Of a DNA stretch of 64,000 nt, positions 17,696 to 26,822 are shown one piece after another. The stretch covers positions 1 through 64,000 of the forward strand of contig JAEVYU010000067.1 of assembly GCA_023392595.1 (NCBI GenBank), written 5' to 3'. Below the pieces are notes generated by a model. The model was given only the letters and a program-made list of their open reading frames with translations. It was not told the DNA's origin and made no database searches. A program made the position numbers and the translations under genes. This DNA comes from Bacillota bacterium. Lineage in GTDB: Bacteria > Bacillota > UBA4882 > UBA8346. Within the stretch, counting starts at the first letter, position 1. Every line of letters begins with the position of its first letter.

Positions 17696-18416
17696 CCTTT
17701 GACAGTTTCATTTCCATGGAGCCGAATTTAGCGATTTTTTTAACATAAATCGGCAATCTATACTGATCTTCGGCGATTAGAACCGTGATGTCGTTTTCGT
17801 CATCGACAATTTGCAAGTGTTTTGCATAAGTGCCGCTTTCCATCTTCATCGGTTTTGAAATCAGTTTGATATCAAAATTACTTTCACTAACTTTTCCATT
17901 GCCGTAAAAATAAATTTTGCGAGGTTTATCCGTAATTTGATTCTGCCGCAAGTAAAATTGCAATGATAAACCATCCTGAACAAAGCCCGGAAGTTCTATT
18001 TCCGAGGTTTTGGTTTCACCATTTTTGGTTAAAACCCGAGTAGCCTTTTTACTACCATAGTCAAAATGGATTTCTTCCAATTGATTTTTCGAACGATCTT
18101 TTGTCTCCAGCCGAATCCAATAAGGATGAAATTCTTCGGCGTCCATAACCAAGTCTTCAATTTGCGAATACTCGTAAAGCCCCTTCACAATGCCTACTGT
18201 CGTCATTTCGGCATGAACACGATATACTTCCCGGCCATTCAAAGTATTTTTGGAGACAACTTTGATAATTTCGTTGGCGCCATAAATAGCCGTTTTGGCA
18301 TACAATTTATATTCCAATACCTCACCAATCTTAAATGGAGCATTCTCTGCATATCCGAAGCTTCCAAAACAAACCATAAGGGCTAAACAACAGCAAGGAA
18401 ATAATTTACGTAGCAT
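17688..18416 (-). CDS. exported DUF3108 family protein
   Basis: A 242-residue protein with an N-terminal signal peptide (hydrophobic core about 6-20, cleavage near GYA-EN) followed by a beta-rich domain that matches DUF3108 ('FKIGEVLEYKLYAKTAIYGA', 'LNGREVYRVHAEMTT', 'FDYGSKKATRV'). DUF3108 proteins are mostly found in the periplasm of diderms; their function is not known. The ATG at 18416 lies 10 bases after GGAGGT. It overlaps the tsaC end by 11 bases, so the two are co-transcribed. Confidence 0.75.
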   Translation of the reverse strand: MLRKLFPCCCLALMVCFGSFGYAENAPFKIGEVLEYKLYAKTAIYGANEIIKVVSKNTLNGREVYRVHAEMTTVGIVKGLYEYSQIEDLVMDAEEFHPYWIRLETKDRSKNQLEEIHFDYGSKKATRVLTKNGETKTSEIELPGFVQDGLSLQFYLRQNQITDKPRKIYFYGNGKVSESNFDIKLISKPMKMESGTYAKHLQIVDDENDITVLIAEDQYRLPIYVKKIAKFGSMEMKLSKVN

Positions 18417-19452
18417 GAACAATATGACCTCCTGCGGCTTTTCGAAGCCGGTTTAAAATTGCCATTCCAATACCCTCTGGCGGAATTCCCTCAATATATA
18501 TTTGTTCGACTGCCAAGGTATCGCAAAAACGCAATAGATCATAGATCCGTCTCGCTATCATCACTGGTTCATCGACGGGTCCCATATCTAAAACCCATTC
18601 ATTGGCATATCGGGTAATATTTTCGGTGGTACTAAGGACAGCTGCTTTCAGTTGAGGAGGATTTAAAGCCAATAAACGGTTAATCTCCCGGACAACCCGG
18701 TCATTGTCCCCTTCGATTAATATTGCCGGTGCTTTCGGAGCATAATGACGATACTTCATTCCCGGTGCTTGAGGGCGGTCTACTTCACCCGGTTTTGCTA
18801 CATCGACCTTTTCATGTAAAACCCCTTCCAACATTTCAAGGGTCACCGAACCCGGCCGTAAAATAATCGGAGTTTGAGCCTGAAGGGAAAGCACAGTAGA
18901 TTCAACTCCTTCGCTGCATGAACCGGCGTCAATGATGAAATCGATTTTGGTATCTAAATCTTCGATTACATGAGAACCCCGGGTAGGGCTGGGACGCCCC
19001 GAAAGATTGGCGCTTGGCGCTGCTACGGCAATATTCGTCCGGCGAAGCAATTCCCTGGCTACCGGATGGGAAGGCATCCGCACCGCCACCGTATCCAAAC
19101 CCGCCGTAACAATTGGAGATACATGAGACTGCTTAGGAAAAATCAAAGTAAGTGGCCCCGGCCAAAAAGATTTGATCAAACGCTCAGCTTTTGGAGAAAT
19201 CTCCCTTACCAATTCTTCAAGTTGCTCCTGACGCCAGATATGCAAAATCAATGGATTATCCGCCGGTCTGCCTTTAACTGCAAACACTTTTAACAGCGCA
19301 CTCTCATTGGTATATACCGCACCCAACCCATACACGGTTTCAGTGGGAAAAGCCACCAGTCCTCCCGCTTTCAGCGAACCGGCGGCAGGCTCTAACAGCT
19401 CGTATTGCTGGTTTTCAATATGAATAATCGTTGTTTTCAAAACAGGCCTCAA
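18406..19452 (-). CDS. tsaC: threonylcarbamoyl-AMP synthase
   Basis: A 348-residue two-domain Sua5/YwlC-type enzyme. The N-terminal YrdC domain (about 10-200) carries the phosphate-binding pattern 'VAFPTETVYGLGA' and 'KGRPADNPLILHI', and a linker then leads to a Sua5 domain (about 225-345, 'APGMKYRHYAPKAP'). It makes threonylcarbamoyl-AMP for the t6A modification of tRNA. The start is uncertain between TTG codons at 19452 and 19440; neither has a strong ribosome binding site. It heads the group that includes the DUF3108, ywlE-like and upp genes. Confidence 0.93.
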   Translation of the reverse strand: MRPVLKTTIIHIENQQYELLEPAAGSLKAGGLVAFPTETVYGLGAVYTNESALLKVFAVKGRPADNPLILHIWRQEQLEELVREISPKAERLIKSFWPGPLTLIFPKQSHVSPIVTAGLDTVAVRMPSHPVARELLRRTNIAVAAPSANLSGRPSPTRGSHVIEDLDTKIDFIIDAGSCSEGVESTVLSLQAQTPIILRPGSVTLEMLEGVLHEKVDVAKPGEVDRPQAPGMKYRHYAPKAPAILIEGDNDRVVREINRLLALNPPQLKAAVLSTTENITRYANEWVLDMGPVDEPVMIARRIYDLLRFCDTLAVEQIYIEGIPPEGIGMAILNRLRKAAGGHIVHAT

Positions 19453-19902
19453 AAAAACGTTTTTGTTTAAGAATTTGCTACATATAATTTTGCATCATAG
19501 CTTCATAATCCTGCAAGGTTACGATTATTTTATCGAAAAACTCAATTTTTATGATTATACCGCAGGGATTTTACCCATCTTCTCTCTGCTCACCGGTCCA
19601 AAAAAGACCATCATTGTTACAAAAATGTTACATCACAATAAACTCAGTAAACCCGCAGCAATCCAATAATAATATAGGCTATTTTGACGCGTTTCGCTTT
19701 TAAGCGAAAATTTGCAGTTCAAACAGGATATTTACAGTAATTTGCAATTTACAGAGAATGGGTTTTGGGTGTATTCTTTTAAAAAAGAGTAATAAGGGGG
19801 AATTTTTATTTTAGTACCTACAGGATAGGGGCGGCCTCGATTGCTTAGCATTGATATTGCGCCAAAGAGCGCTTGCGCCAAAAGCGCATGGGAGATGACA
19901 TA
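19453..19902. other. divergent intergenic region with short repeats
   Basis: The region separates tsaC (minus) from a GNAT gene (plus). Positions 19696-19711 form a 7-bp hairpin (TTCGCTT-TT-AAGCGAA). Positions 19857-19887 hold two near-identical tandem copies of TTGCGCCAAAGAGCGC, whose junction folds into GCGCTT/AAGCGC just before the GNAT ribosome binding site. No gene is seen. Confidence 0.5.
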
Positions 19903-20709
19903 ATGCGTAGGCTAGCCCCAGATAAGTTTGAAACAATCAATTTTCCGGTAGAGGATCTGCCTGAAAATTGTTCAACTAATTTTTTATTGCGCCGTAATAC
20001 CAGTACCATTACGGTTGATAATCCGTTAAACCCCAAACTTTTAGTTGTCACATATCCTTCTCTTTTTCCATCGATGAATTTCTTTTATGGAAAAGCCGAC
20101 CGGATTTCATTCATCCAGCGAATTTTGAGAGAACTGAATCACCAACCCACCGATTTGGTAATACCCGATTCCATGTTGCCCATCATAGGCAATTATTGGC
20201 CCATCCGGTTTTCAATACCGGTACTTTTCTTAGCGGCCCCAAAAAAAGACTGGCGCCCAACATTTACAAACGACCCCAGAGTACGACTGCTCAATCCCCT
20301 GGATGCCCCAAAGTTAGGTGAAGCTTTTTACAATGACCCCTGGTTATGGGAATTCTTTTTCTCCCCGGAACGTTTATTAACCCAAGGACAAGCCGTAGCT
20401 GCATTTATTGATGGTGAAATTGCCTGTGTTGCAACGACACTCGCTTTCACGGAAAATTATTGCGAGTTAGGGGTAGCCACCCGTCCGGAGTACCGGGGGA
20501 GGGGTTTGGGGCTTCATTGTTGCCAGGCTCTAAGCCGTTTGCAATATGAAAAATTCGGACGAATACCCTGCTGGCGCACGGACTTCGAAAATTACGCCTC
20601 GCGTAAAATTGCAAATCAACTGGGCCTCTACGAGCTTAAATCCGACGAAAATTATATTTTCTTGTCCAATTATCAGCATGTCGGGGCTTATGCAACCGTT
20701 GCGCCGTGA
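19903..20709 (+). CDS. GNAT family N-acetyltransferase
   Basis: A 268-residue protein. The C-terminal half (about 150-260) is a GNAT fold with the acetyl-CoA binding pattern 'GVATRPEYRGRGLGLHCC' and the following 'NYASRKIANQLGL' helix. The N-terminal 140 residues are not recognised and may recognise the substrate. The ATG at 19903 has GGGAGA about 9 bases upstream. Substrate unknown. A small hairpin overlaps the leader, which might affect translation. Confidence 0.8.
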   Translation: MRRLAPDKFETINFPVEDLPENCSTNFLLRRNTSTITVDNPLNPKLLVVTYPSLFPSMNFFYGKADRISFIQRILRELNHQPTDLVIPDSMLPIIGNYWPIRFSIPVLFLAAPKKDWRPTFTNDPRVRLLNPLDAPKLGEAFYNDPWLWEFFFSPERLLTQGQAVAAFIDGEIACVATTLAFTENYCELGVATRPEYRGRGLGLHCCQALSRLQYEKFGRIPCWRTDFENYASRKIANQLGLYELKSDENYIFLSNYQHVGAYATVAP

Positions 20710-20941
20710 GATCACACAGTAACCGATATGGGAAATAAAAGCTTTTTGAAACAGGATAATAAAATTCTTTCTCTGAGCCTCTGTAGCCTGAACCTTTTGC
20801 CACAGAGACTCAGAGGCACAGAGAAACCATTCTGATTTCATTTCTAATTCTGCTATCTTGAGATAATCTGTTCTACCGTTGTCGCTGTGGCTAAATCAAT
20901 AAACCCTCGAGACACCGGATTAAAACTATGCCTTTTCCTCC
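20710..20941. other. intergenic region with an inverted repeat
   Basis: Positions about 20770-20828 hold imperfect inverted copies of CTCTGAGCCTCTGT, which can fold into a long stem between the convergent GNAT and transglycosylase genes. It lacks a T-run after the stem. No gene is seen. Confidence 0.4.
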
Positions 20942-21931
20942 TTACGAAAACTTCCGGTAATTGTCCCAAAACCGGATATCGCGCATATCGTACCCTTGAT
21001 TATCGATCACATCATAAAGGCCGGTCCGGGAAGCCTCATGAACCGGGGTCCGGTAACGCCAAACATTGGCGGCCCCGGAATTATAGCCGGAGTAAGCAGC
21101 CCGGGCCAGGTTTTGATTGGCATCACCCGGTCCCTTCAAGCCCTCATCATTTTTCATTGCGGCATCATACGAATGTTTTAATATTTGCAGACCTGCCCGA
21201 ATGTTATATTTCCAATCCGTTTTCAACAAATTTAAATCATAGCGGTCGCCCCAGGCTTTATCGTTCACCTGCATAACGCCCCAATCGGTCGAATCGGCGT
21301 TACCATGGCCAAGCGGTCCGCCGTCTTTGTGAAACTGAGTCATTTCACTCTCCGTCACGGCAGTGGCAAGTCCCAGTTGTCCAGGAAGGCCGATTGCCCT
21401 GCATTCTTTGACAATAAACTCAGCCACTTGTTGCCTGGTGGGATTGATTCCGGGAAAACTTGCTTCCCGGGTATCGGAGATTTTCCCCACAGGCTTTAAT
21501 GTACCGCTCGGTAACCCCTTTAAGGCATCAAGGTTAAAATCAGATAACCCTTTGGGGGACATCTGCATGGCCTTTTCAAAATTCGCCATGGCGATTTTAT
21601 ACTTGGCTATCATTTGGGCATTGGTAAAATCGGTTAAGGGATCGCTTTCTTCCCTTTGGCCCAGCAAGACACTAGCCTGAAGCAACTGATTTAAAGACGA
21701 GACATTTTTCCCTTTTAAACTCCCGATCATCGCTGTAAGAGATTCAAGGTCAAGGGATGAATCACGTTGCTTGGTGTTACCGGATAAACTTTGCACCAAG
21801 TCACTCAGTATCTTTTGAAACTGGGGGTCGATATTGGCATTACCGTCGATGGCATTGGTGTTGGAATCGGTTTCGGAAACTTTGATTGGAATAAACCCCG
21901 GTGAATCGTCATTTACTTTGAACGAACCCAT
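20942..21931 (-). CDS. lytic-transglycosylase-like (SLT domain) protein
   Basis: A 329-residue protein whose C-terminal 170 residues form a goose-lysozyme/SLT fold. The catalytic glutamate is in 'ATAVTESEM', followed by 'WGVMQVN', 'NIRAGLQIL' and 'ARAAYSGYNSGAANV'. It should cut the glycan strands of peptidoglycan. There is no signal peptide. The N-terminal 150 residues are low-complexity and helical. A leaderless SLT protein is often exported by a dedicated system or tied to flagella or phage; no such genes lie adjacent. AAAGGAGCT precedes the ATG. Confidence 0.82.
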   Translation of the reverse strand: MGSFKVNDDSPGFIPIKVSETDSNTNAIDGNANIDPQFQKILSDLVQSLSGNTKQRDSSLDLESLTAMIGSLKGKNVSSLNQLLQASVLLGQREESDPLTDFTNAQMIAKYKIAMANFEKAMQMSPKGLSDFNLDALKGLPSGTLKPVGKISDTREASFPGINPTRQQVAEFIVKECRAIGLPGQLGLATAVTESEMTQFHKDGGPLGHGNADSTDWGVMQVNDKAWGDRYDLNLLKTDWKYNIRAGLQILKHSYDAAMKNDEGLKGPGDANQNLARAAYSGYNSGAANVWRYRTPVHEASRTGLYDVIDNQGYDMRDIRFWDNYRKFS

Positions 21932-22057
21932 GGCAGCTCCTTTTCAACTTTCATCGGTTTGATCTTTGGTAGTCGTGCATCCAAATTTATGAATTATTTC
22001 TTTCATTATCGGAAAAAACCTGCAAGCTGATTAGGGTGAAGAAACTTCTTTCATCAT

Positions 22058-22792
22058 TTAATACCGTTCAAAGCGGCGTTCCAACAATTTACAACTTCCA
22101 AAAAAGCCGGAAACAATCACAACCAGAGGAATTATCATCGTAGTTATCGCCTTTAACCACTCCATTTGATAAACAGGTGCAATACTTACATTGCCCGGTC
22201 CCGTTATGAATACATTCCAAGAACCCGTACGGATAAATAGCTCTGCCATAAAACAGACCAACAAAACACAAATAACCCCGGCAAACAATGTTGTAGAGGC
22301 CTGGACCCTACTCCGGGTAAAACTGAAACTTTTCGCCAAAATATAGGAGAACATCCAAATAATCATCAAGGTTGCCATGCCGGTTATAAACTGTATCCAG
22401 GAGCTCAAACCTTTAAATAGTACAATATGGGACATTCCAAATCGGCCGAGAGCTATCCATAATAGTTTTGTTAAAAAGAATCCGGACAGATTGACGGCAA
22501 GGGCTAAAATAATCTTGCCCAGCAATATTTTCCACGGTTTGACCGGTAAAGAAAGCTCAAGAAGTGAGCTGGAACATCGTAACCAACTGATGGGAACCGA
22601 AAGTGAAACCAGAAAGGTGTAACCAAAGAAAAAAAGGCTGTAAACTGCTGCAAGGCCATCGACGATGCTGGAATAAGGGCTTAGATGGTTTGGGAAACCC
22701 ACTGTAAATAGTAAGGTTGCAATACAACTGATGTATAACCAGCCATACTTATGGAATAAATTACGAAAATCCCATTTTAAAAGCTTAAGCAT
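22058..22792 (-). CDS. ABC-2 type transporter permease
   Basis: A 244-residue protein with six predicted membrane spans and no soluble domain. It is the third gene of a GntR - ATPase - permease operon and overlaps the ATPase gene by 8 bases. The ATG at 22792 lies 9 bases after GGAGG. Operons of this YtrA type respond to cell-wall-active agents in Bacillus; the substrate here is unknown. Confidence 0.8.
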   Translation of the reverse strand: MLKLLKWDFRNLFHKYGWLYISCIATLLFTVGFPNHLSPYSSIVDGLAAVYSLFFFGYTFLVSLSVPISWLRCSSSLLELSLPVKPWKILLGKIILALAVNLSGFFLTKLLWIALGRFGMSHIVLFKGLSSWIQFITGMATLMIIWMFSYILAKSFSFTRSRVQASTTLFAGVICVLLVCFMAELFIRTGSWNVFITGPGNVSIAPVYQMEWLKAITTMIIPLVVIVSGFFGSCKLLERRFERY

Positions 22793-23486
22793 TTTCAAAA
22801 ACCTCCAAATAACATTGTTCTATGGACTGTCCCCGTTCTTCGCGAATACTATCGGCGCTCTTGTTATAAATGAGCCTGCCCTCATTGAGAAATAATACTT
22901 CATCAAGCAATGCTTCTACATCCTTGACCAAGTGGGTTGAGATTAGAATCGTGCTTTGCCCGTCCACTTTAGAAAAGATCGTTTTAATGATCCTATCCCG
23001 CGCTAAAGGATCGATGCCGTCGAGAGGTTCATCCAGCAAATACAATTGCGTATTTCGGGAGAATGTCAACATAATCAGCACCCGCTCTTTGCTTCCCTTG
23101 GACAAATCTTTCACTTTGGCTGTCATGTCGATATCTAAAAATGTACAAAGCTCTCGGGCGCGTTGGATATTAAAATCACTATACATGTCGTGATAATACT
23201 CAATGGCGTCGCTAACTTTCATCCATGGAAACAACAGATTCCCATCCGGCATATACGATATGTAACCCTTGGTGGCAACACTTGCCGGCTTGTTGCAGAT
23301 CCGGATTTCCCCACTATCCGGATGATAGATATTCATCAACGTTTTAAGTAAAGTGGTTTTACCAGCTCCGTTGGGTCCCAAAAGACCCACAACCTTTCCA
23401 GCGCCGAGCTGAAAATCTATCCCGTTCAGCACTGGTTTTTTGCCGATTTTCTTGGTCAACCTTTTAACTTCTATCATTGGATTCAT
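22785..23486 (-). CDS. ABC transporter ATP-binding protein
   Basis: A 233-residue ATPase: Walker A GPNGAGKT near residue 37, the Q-loop region, a signature changed from LSGGQ to LSKGS (seen in the YtrB/BcrA-like families), and Walker B LYLLDEPLDGID. It pairs with the following permease to form an exporter-type complex. It overlaps the regulator gene by an ATGA junction. Confidence 0.9.
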   Translation of the reverse strand: MNPMIEVKRLTKKIGKKPVLNGIDFQLGAGKVVGLLGPNGAGKTTLLKTLMNIYHPDSGEIRICNKPASVATKGYISYMPDGNLLFPWMKVSDAIEYYHDMYSDFNIQRARELCTFLDIDMTAKVKDLSKGSKERVLIMLTFSRNTQLYLLDEPLDGIDPLARDRIIKTIFSKVDGQSTILISTHLVKDVEALLDEVLFLNEGRLIYNKSADSIREERGQSIEQCYLEVFENA

Positions 23487-23839
23487 GGTTCCAACACCTT
23501 TCTAATACTTTCCAAAATTTTACCCTTTTGATAACCAATACTCTCCATACCGGTAATAAAACGCTGAATCAATTCCTCCGACATCTCCTGCTTTAGTGCT
23601 TGAATTATTTTTTCATCCTCCGTGACAAAGCTTCCCACGCCCCGTTGGGTATCAATAATCCCCAAACGTTCCAACTCAGAGCATGCCCGTTGCATGGTAT
23701 TCAGATTGACTCCGAATCTTTCCGCCAAAGTTCTCACGGAATCCACTCTTCCACCTGGCGTTAATATACCTGTGACGATATCCCGTTTGATAAGGTCCAT
23801 AATTTGGATATAGATCGGGGCCGTCGTGTTAAAATTCAA
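23483..23839 (-). CDS. GntR family transcriptional regulator, YtrA subfamily
   Basis: A 118-residue regulator. A winged helix-turn-helix (about 10-75, 'PIYIQIMDLIKRDIVTG', 'GVNLNTMQRACSELERLG') is followed by a short helical dimerisation tail, which defines the YtrA group. I start it at TTG 23839, because AGGAGGTG lies 5 bases upstream and the family start is there; a longer frame to 23965 would run through the promoter and operator. It likely represses its own operon until a signal arrives. Confidence 0.9.
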   Translation of the reverse strand: MNFNTTAPIYIQIMDLIKRDIVTGILTPGGRVDSVRTLAERFGVNLNTMQRACSELERLGIIDTQRGVGSFVTEDEKIIQALKQEMSEELIQRFITGMESIGYQKGKILESIRKVLEP

Positions 23840-23855
23840 GATTTCACCTCCTGTT

Positions 23856-23889
23856 GTATTAGTGTTATATGTAAATAATACACTAATAC
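23856..23889 (-). promoter_or_regulatory. operator palindrome of the GntR/ABC operon
   Basis: Two perfect 10-base arms (GTATTAGTGT and its complement) are separated by 14 bases, directly upstream of the regulator's ribosome binding site. YtrA-type regulators bind inverted AGTGTA-like half sites, and these arms contain AGTGT. A plausible promoter (TTGAGT, 18 bases, TATAAC on the minus strand) overlaps it, so binding would block transcription. Confidence 0.8.
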
Positions 23890-24022
23890 TCAAAAAAATC
23901 AAGCCGAAAATATCGCCCAACTTTCCCTTAAAGCTATTCGAACAGTTCCAGCGATAACTTTTCATTATGAATTAATTTAAATGTAGAGTTGAGTTGCAAC
24001 AAAATAAATTCCAAAAATCAAA

Positions 24023-24041
24023 TATATGAGTTGAAATAAAT
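24023..24041 (+). repeat. dispersed TATATGAGTTGAAATAAAT motif, copy 1
   Basis: These 19 bases recur exactly at 36734-36752 and in degenerate form as inverted ends near 38021 and 38290. The motif lies in the intergenic region between the GntR operon and the sugar operon. Confidence 0.6.
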
Positions 24042-24126
24042 GATTTAAGGTTACCCTTCCACTTGAATACAAATAGCGGACGTTTTTTTTCAGGTGTTTT
24101 CACACCTGAAACCTGCTGAAGCATAA

Positions 24127-24162
24127 TAAAAACCCGGCGCTTATCTCCGCCGGGTTTTTATG
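24127..24162 (-). terminator. terminator of the sugar-transport operon
   Basis: AAACCCGGCG and CGCCGGGTTT form a 10-bp stem with an 8-base loop, with T-runs on either side, so it can work in both directions. It lies 20 bases past the epimerase stop. Confidence 0.85.
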
Positions 24163-24182
24163 GTACTCCATTCCCAAACACC

Positions 24183-25010
24183 CTATTGGTTCAGAGTCGA
24201 CTCCAAAAGGGATTTAAAACAAGCAAACCCTTGTTTTGCTGCAGTAAGCGGGTCTGGTTTGGGCAAACATTCAATCCCCAAGACTCCCTGATATTTGATG
24301 TCATTTAAAACTTTGACAATTTGTTCAAAGTCCAGATGGCCCAGACCCGGCGCCCAACGGTTACTGTCGGCCACATGCACGTGGACCAGGTAAGGGGCAA
24401 ATTCACGCAAGGTGTCTTCGATGGATGCTTCTTCAATATTCATATGAAAGGTATCCAGATGCAGACCCAAACGGGGTGAAGCCATTTCTTTGATAAAAGC
24501 GACGGTCTCCTGGGCGGTATTTAAAAAATTGGTTTCATACCGGTTGATTGCTTCCAGGGTAAGATCCGTTTGATATTTTTCCGCGAATGTAAGGCATTCC
24601 TTAAAACAGGCGCGGACATGGTCGAGGGCGGCGGCTTTATCCTCCGCGTTTTCAGGCATTCTCCCCTTAATGGTGCCGATAATGACTTTAGCGCGCCATT
24701 CTCCGGCCAGTACGATGTGATCTTTAATTCGTTGGACGGCCCGTTCACGGATGGAGGCATCCGGATTTGAAAAGCTTAAACCTTCATCCACATAGGCCTG
24801 GCCCGTGCCGATGGTTGACACTCGCATATTGTTCCGGCGCAAGGCCTCAAAAATTCCGGAACGGTTGATGGTATTGGGATCTTGAATGTGCAATTCCGCC
24901 GCTTTAAATCCTAGGGAAGCGGCAATTGGGATCTGTTGGGCATAATCACCGCTTAAGAGGATAGGCGCAAATTTGGAACCATTGGCCGAAATGGTAATAC
25001 TTGTCTCCAT
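24183..25010 (-). CDS. sugar phosphate isomerase/epimerase (AP-endonuclease-2-like TIM barrel)
   Basis: A 275-residue TIM-barrel protein of the xylose-isomerase-like family. Metal-binding positions are visible in order: glutamate in 'LTLEAINRYETN', aspartate and histidine in 'LGLHLDTFHMN', histidine in 'VHVHVADSNR', and glutamate in 'GVLGIECLP'. This layout fits ketose 3-epimerases and related isomerases, but the substrate is not fixed. The ATG at 25010 lies 8 bases after AAGGAG. Last gene of the sugar ABC operon, so it probably processes the imported sugar. Confidence 0.85.
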   Translation of the reverse strand: METSITISANGSKFAPILLSGDYAQQIPIAASLGFKAAELHIQDPNTINRSGIFEALRRNNMRVSTIGTGQAYVDEGLSFSNPDASIRERAVQRIKDHIVLAGEWRAKVIIGTIKGRMPENAEDKAAALDHVRACFKECLTFAEKYQTDLTLEAINRYETNFLNTAQETVAFIKEMASPRLGLHLDTFHMNIEEASIEDTLREFAPYLVHVHVADSNRWAPGLGHLDFEQIVKVLNDIKYQGVLGIECLPKPDPLTAAKQGFACFKSLLESTLNQ

Positions 25011-25044
25011 GGCAAACTCCTTTTCCGTATGTTGATTCACGTTC

Positions 25045-25890
25045 TCATCCTTTGACGCTTCCGGTGGTCATTCCGCCCACAATATATTTTTGTAAAAACG
25101 AATAAAAGACGACCGAAGGGACGCAGGCGATTAAGGCGGCCGCCATCAGCGCCGGCCAGACCACCCGGTACTCGCCGACGCTGTTGGCGATTCCCAAGGT
25201 TACGGTAACGACATTTTCCGACGAGGTTAAGCACAGCGCCCATAACAGATCGCCCCACGCCAACAAAAAGCCGAAAATCCCGGTGGCCACCATTCCCGGC
25301 GCCGAGAGCGGCAAGATTACCCGGAAATAAGTCCATAATTTACTGCAGCCGTCAACCAAAGCGGCTTCGTCCAGCTCTCTGGGGATACTGTCATAGTATC
25401 CCTTCAGCATCCAGGTGCAAAAGGGCAACGCCACAGCGATATAACCGAAAATCAGGCCCAAATGGGTATCATAGAGTCCAAAGCTATTCAAAACTTTAAA
25501 ATAAGGACCGACCAATAAAACGCCCGGAATCATCTGGGTACAGAGGATGATCACCATAAACGCTTTCCGCAACTTAAAACGGAACCGGGATATGCTATAA
25601 GCCGCCAAACCGCCGAAGAAAGTGGCCAACACCGCTGTCGGGCCAGCGGTAATCAAACTATTGCGAAAATATAGTAAAAACGGTTTCATCTGCCACATAT
25701 ACTCAAACCCGAAAATCGTCCATTGCTGGGGCAACCAAGTAGGAGGTATGGCCAGCGCCTCCTGTTCGGTTTTAAGGGCGGTCAGGATCATCCAGATTAC
25801 CGGAATGATTACAAATAACGAAAGTATGAAAGACATTCCGTAAACAAATCGGATATACCAGGCTTTACGGCTTTCGATGGTCTTAAACAT
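25045..25890 (-). CDS. sugar ABC transporter permease (MalG-like)
   Basis: A 281-residue inner membrane protein with six predicted spans and the EAA loop 'EAALVDGCSKLWTYFRVILPL' split around residue 195, where the shared ATPase docks. N-terminal half has the MalG-type first helix and the large periplasmic segment. It pairs with the MalF-like permease upstream, 14 bases away. Confidence 0.93.
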   Translation of the reverse strand: MFKTIESRKAWYIRFVYGMSFILSLFVIIPVIWMILTALKTEQEALAIPPTWLPQQWTIFGFEYMWQMKPFLLYFRNSLITAGPTAVLATFFGGLAAYSISRFRFKLRKAFMVIILCTQMIPGVLLVGPYFKVLNSFGLYDTHLGLIFGYIAVALPFCTWMLKGYYDSIPRELDEAALVDGCSKLWTYFRVILPLSAPGMVATGIFGFLLAWGDLLWALCLTSSENVVTVTLGIANSVGEYRVVWPALMAAALIACVPSVVFYSFLQKYIVGGMTTGSVKG

Positions 25891-25904
25891 CCAGTTACAC
25901 CTGC

Positions 25905-26768
25905 CTAATCTTCAAGAATGCTTTTAATATAGGGAATGCTAACCACGAGCATGAATAAACTCATTACAATGGCAATCGCTGAAGCATAATCAAATTGGAA
26001 GAATTGAAAATACTGCTTATACACGGTAGTCACCAAAACATCCGTCAAATTACCGGGGCCTCCGCCGGTCATGGTCATTACCAAATCAATTTGCCGGAAC
26101 TCCCATACGGTAGTCAAGGCCAGCACGATCACGATTTGTTTTTTCAAATTGGGCAAGGTCAGATAGAAAAAACGCTGCCAGGCGCTGGTTCCATCAATGG
26201 AGCCGGCTTCATAAATATCATGGGGGATGGTTTGCAATCCGGTCAGCAGGATTAACATCACATAGGGGAATCCCCTCCAAATATTCGCTAAAATGATGCT
26301 GAACATGGCCGTTGACTGGGAACTCAACCACAAGATGGGTTTATCGATGAAACCGGCCGAAGATAAGACCGAATTGATAATCCCCGAAGTTGAGTTATAC
26401 ATCCAGCGCCAAGTGGCGCCAGTTACTACGCTGGGAATCATCCAAGGCAACATGAACAAAACCCGGAAAAAGGCTTTTCCGCGAATGGCCTGATTGAGAA
26501 GCAAAGCCGCGGCTAACCCGATCAGTAAGTCGCCGGAAATGGATAGAGCCACAAATAGAATCGTATTTTTTAAACTTTGCCAGAATTCCGCGTCCAGAAA
26601 TAAGCGTGTATAGTTGGAAAAGGTAAAGTTATAGCTGTCGAAACTAATACCGAAACTTTGCAATAAAGTTGAAAATATCGGAAACAACAATACAAAAAAA
26701 AGTACCAATGAAGCGGGCAAAAGCAACATATAGGCAAGAACGGAATCATTTTGGCGTGCTTTAATCAT
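25905..26768 (-). CDS. sugar ABC transporter permease (MalF-like)
   Basis: A 287-residue membrane protein with six predicted spans and the EAA loop 'EAGSIDGTSAWQRFFYLTLP' near residue 180. GGAGGAAAA precedes its ATG. Together with the next gene it forms the membrane channel of a CUT1-type carbohydrate importer. No ATP-binding subunit is encoded in this operon, so an MsmX/UgpC-like ATPase from elsewhere must serve it. Confidence 0.93.
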   Translation of the reverse strand: MIKARQNDSVLAYMLLLPASLVLFFVLLFPIFSTLLQSFGISFDSYNFTFSNYTRLFLDAEFWQSLKNTILFVALSISGDLLIGLAAALLLNQAIRGKAFFRVLFMLPWMIPSVVTGATWRWMYNSTSGIINSVLSSAGFIDKPILWLSSQSTAMFSIILANIWRGFPYVMLILLTGLQTIPHDIYEAGSIDGTSAWQRFFYLTLPNLKKQIVIVLALTTVWEFRQIDLVMTMTGGGPGNLTDVLVTTVYKQYFQFFQFDYASAIAIVMSLFMLVVSIPYIKSILED

Positions 26769-26783
26769 TTTTCCTCCTCAATT

Positions 26784-26806
26784 GGGGGATGAATTTTTCA
26801 TCCCCC
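26784..26806 (-). promoter_or_regulatory. intercistronic hairpin between binding protein and permease genes
   Basis: A perfect 10-bp stem (GGGGGATGAA / TTCATCCCCC) with a 3-base loop. It has no proper T-run on the minus strand, so it is more likely an mRNA-stabilising or partial-termination structure that lets the binding protein be made in excess over the permeases, as in other sugar operons. Confidence 0.7.
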
Positions 26807-26822
26807 GAGGTTTCAGGTAATC

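Noticed and set aside
24088..24111. hairpin TTTCAGGTGT/ACACCTGAAA as a terminator
   Set aside because: The T-run stands on the wrong side for either strand to terminate; the terminator of the sugar operon is the stronger hairpin at 24127-24162.
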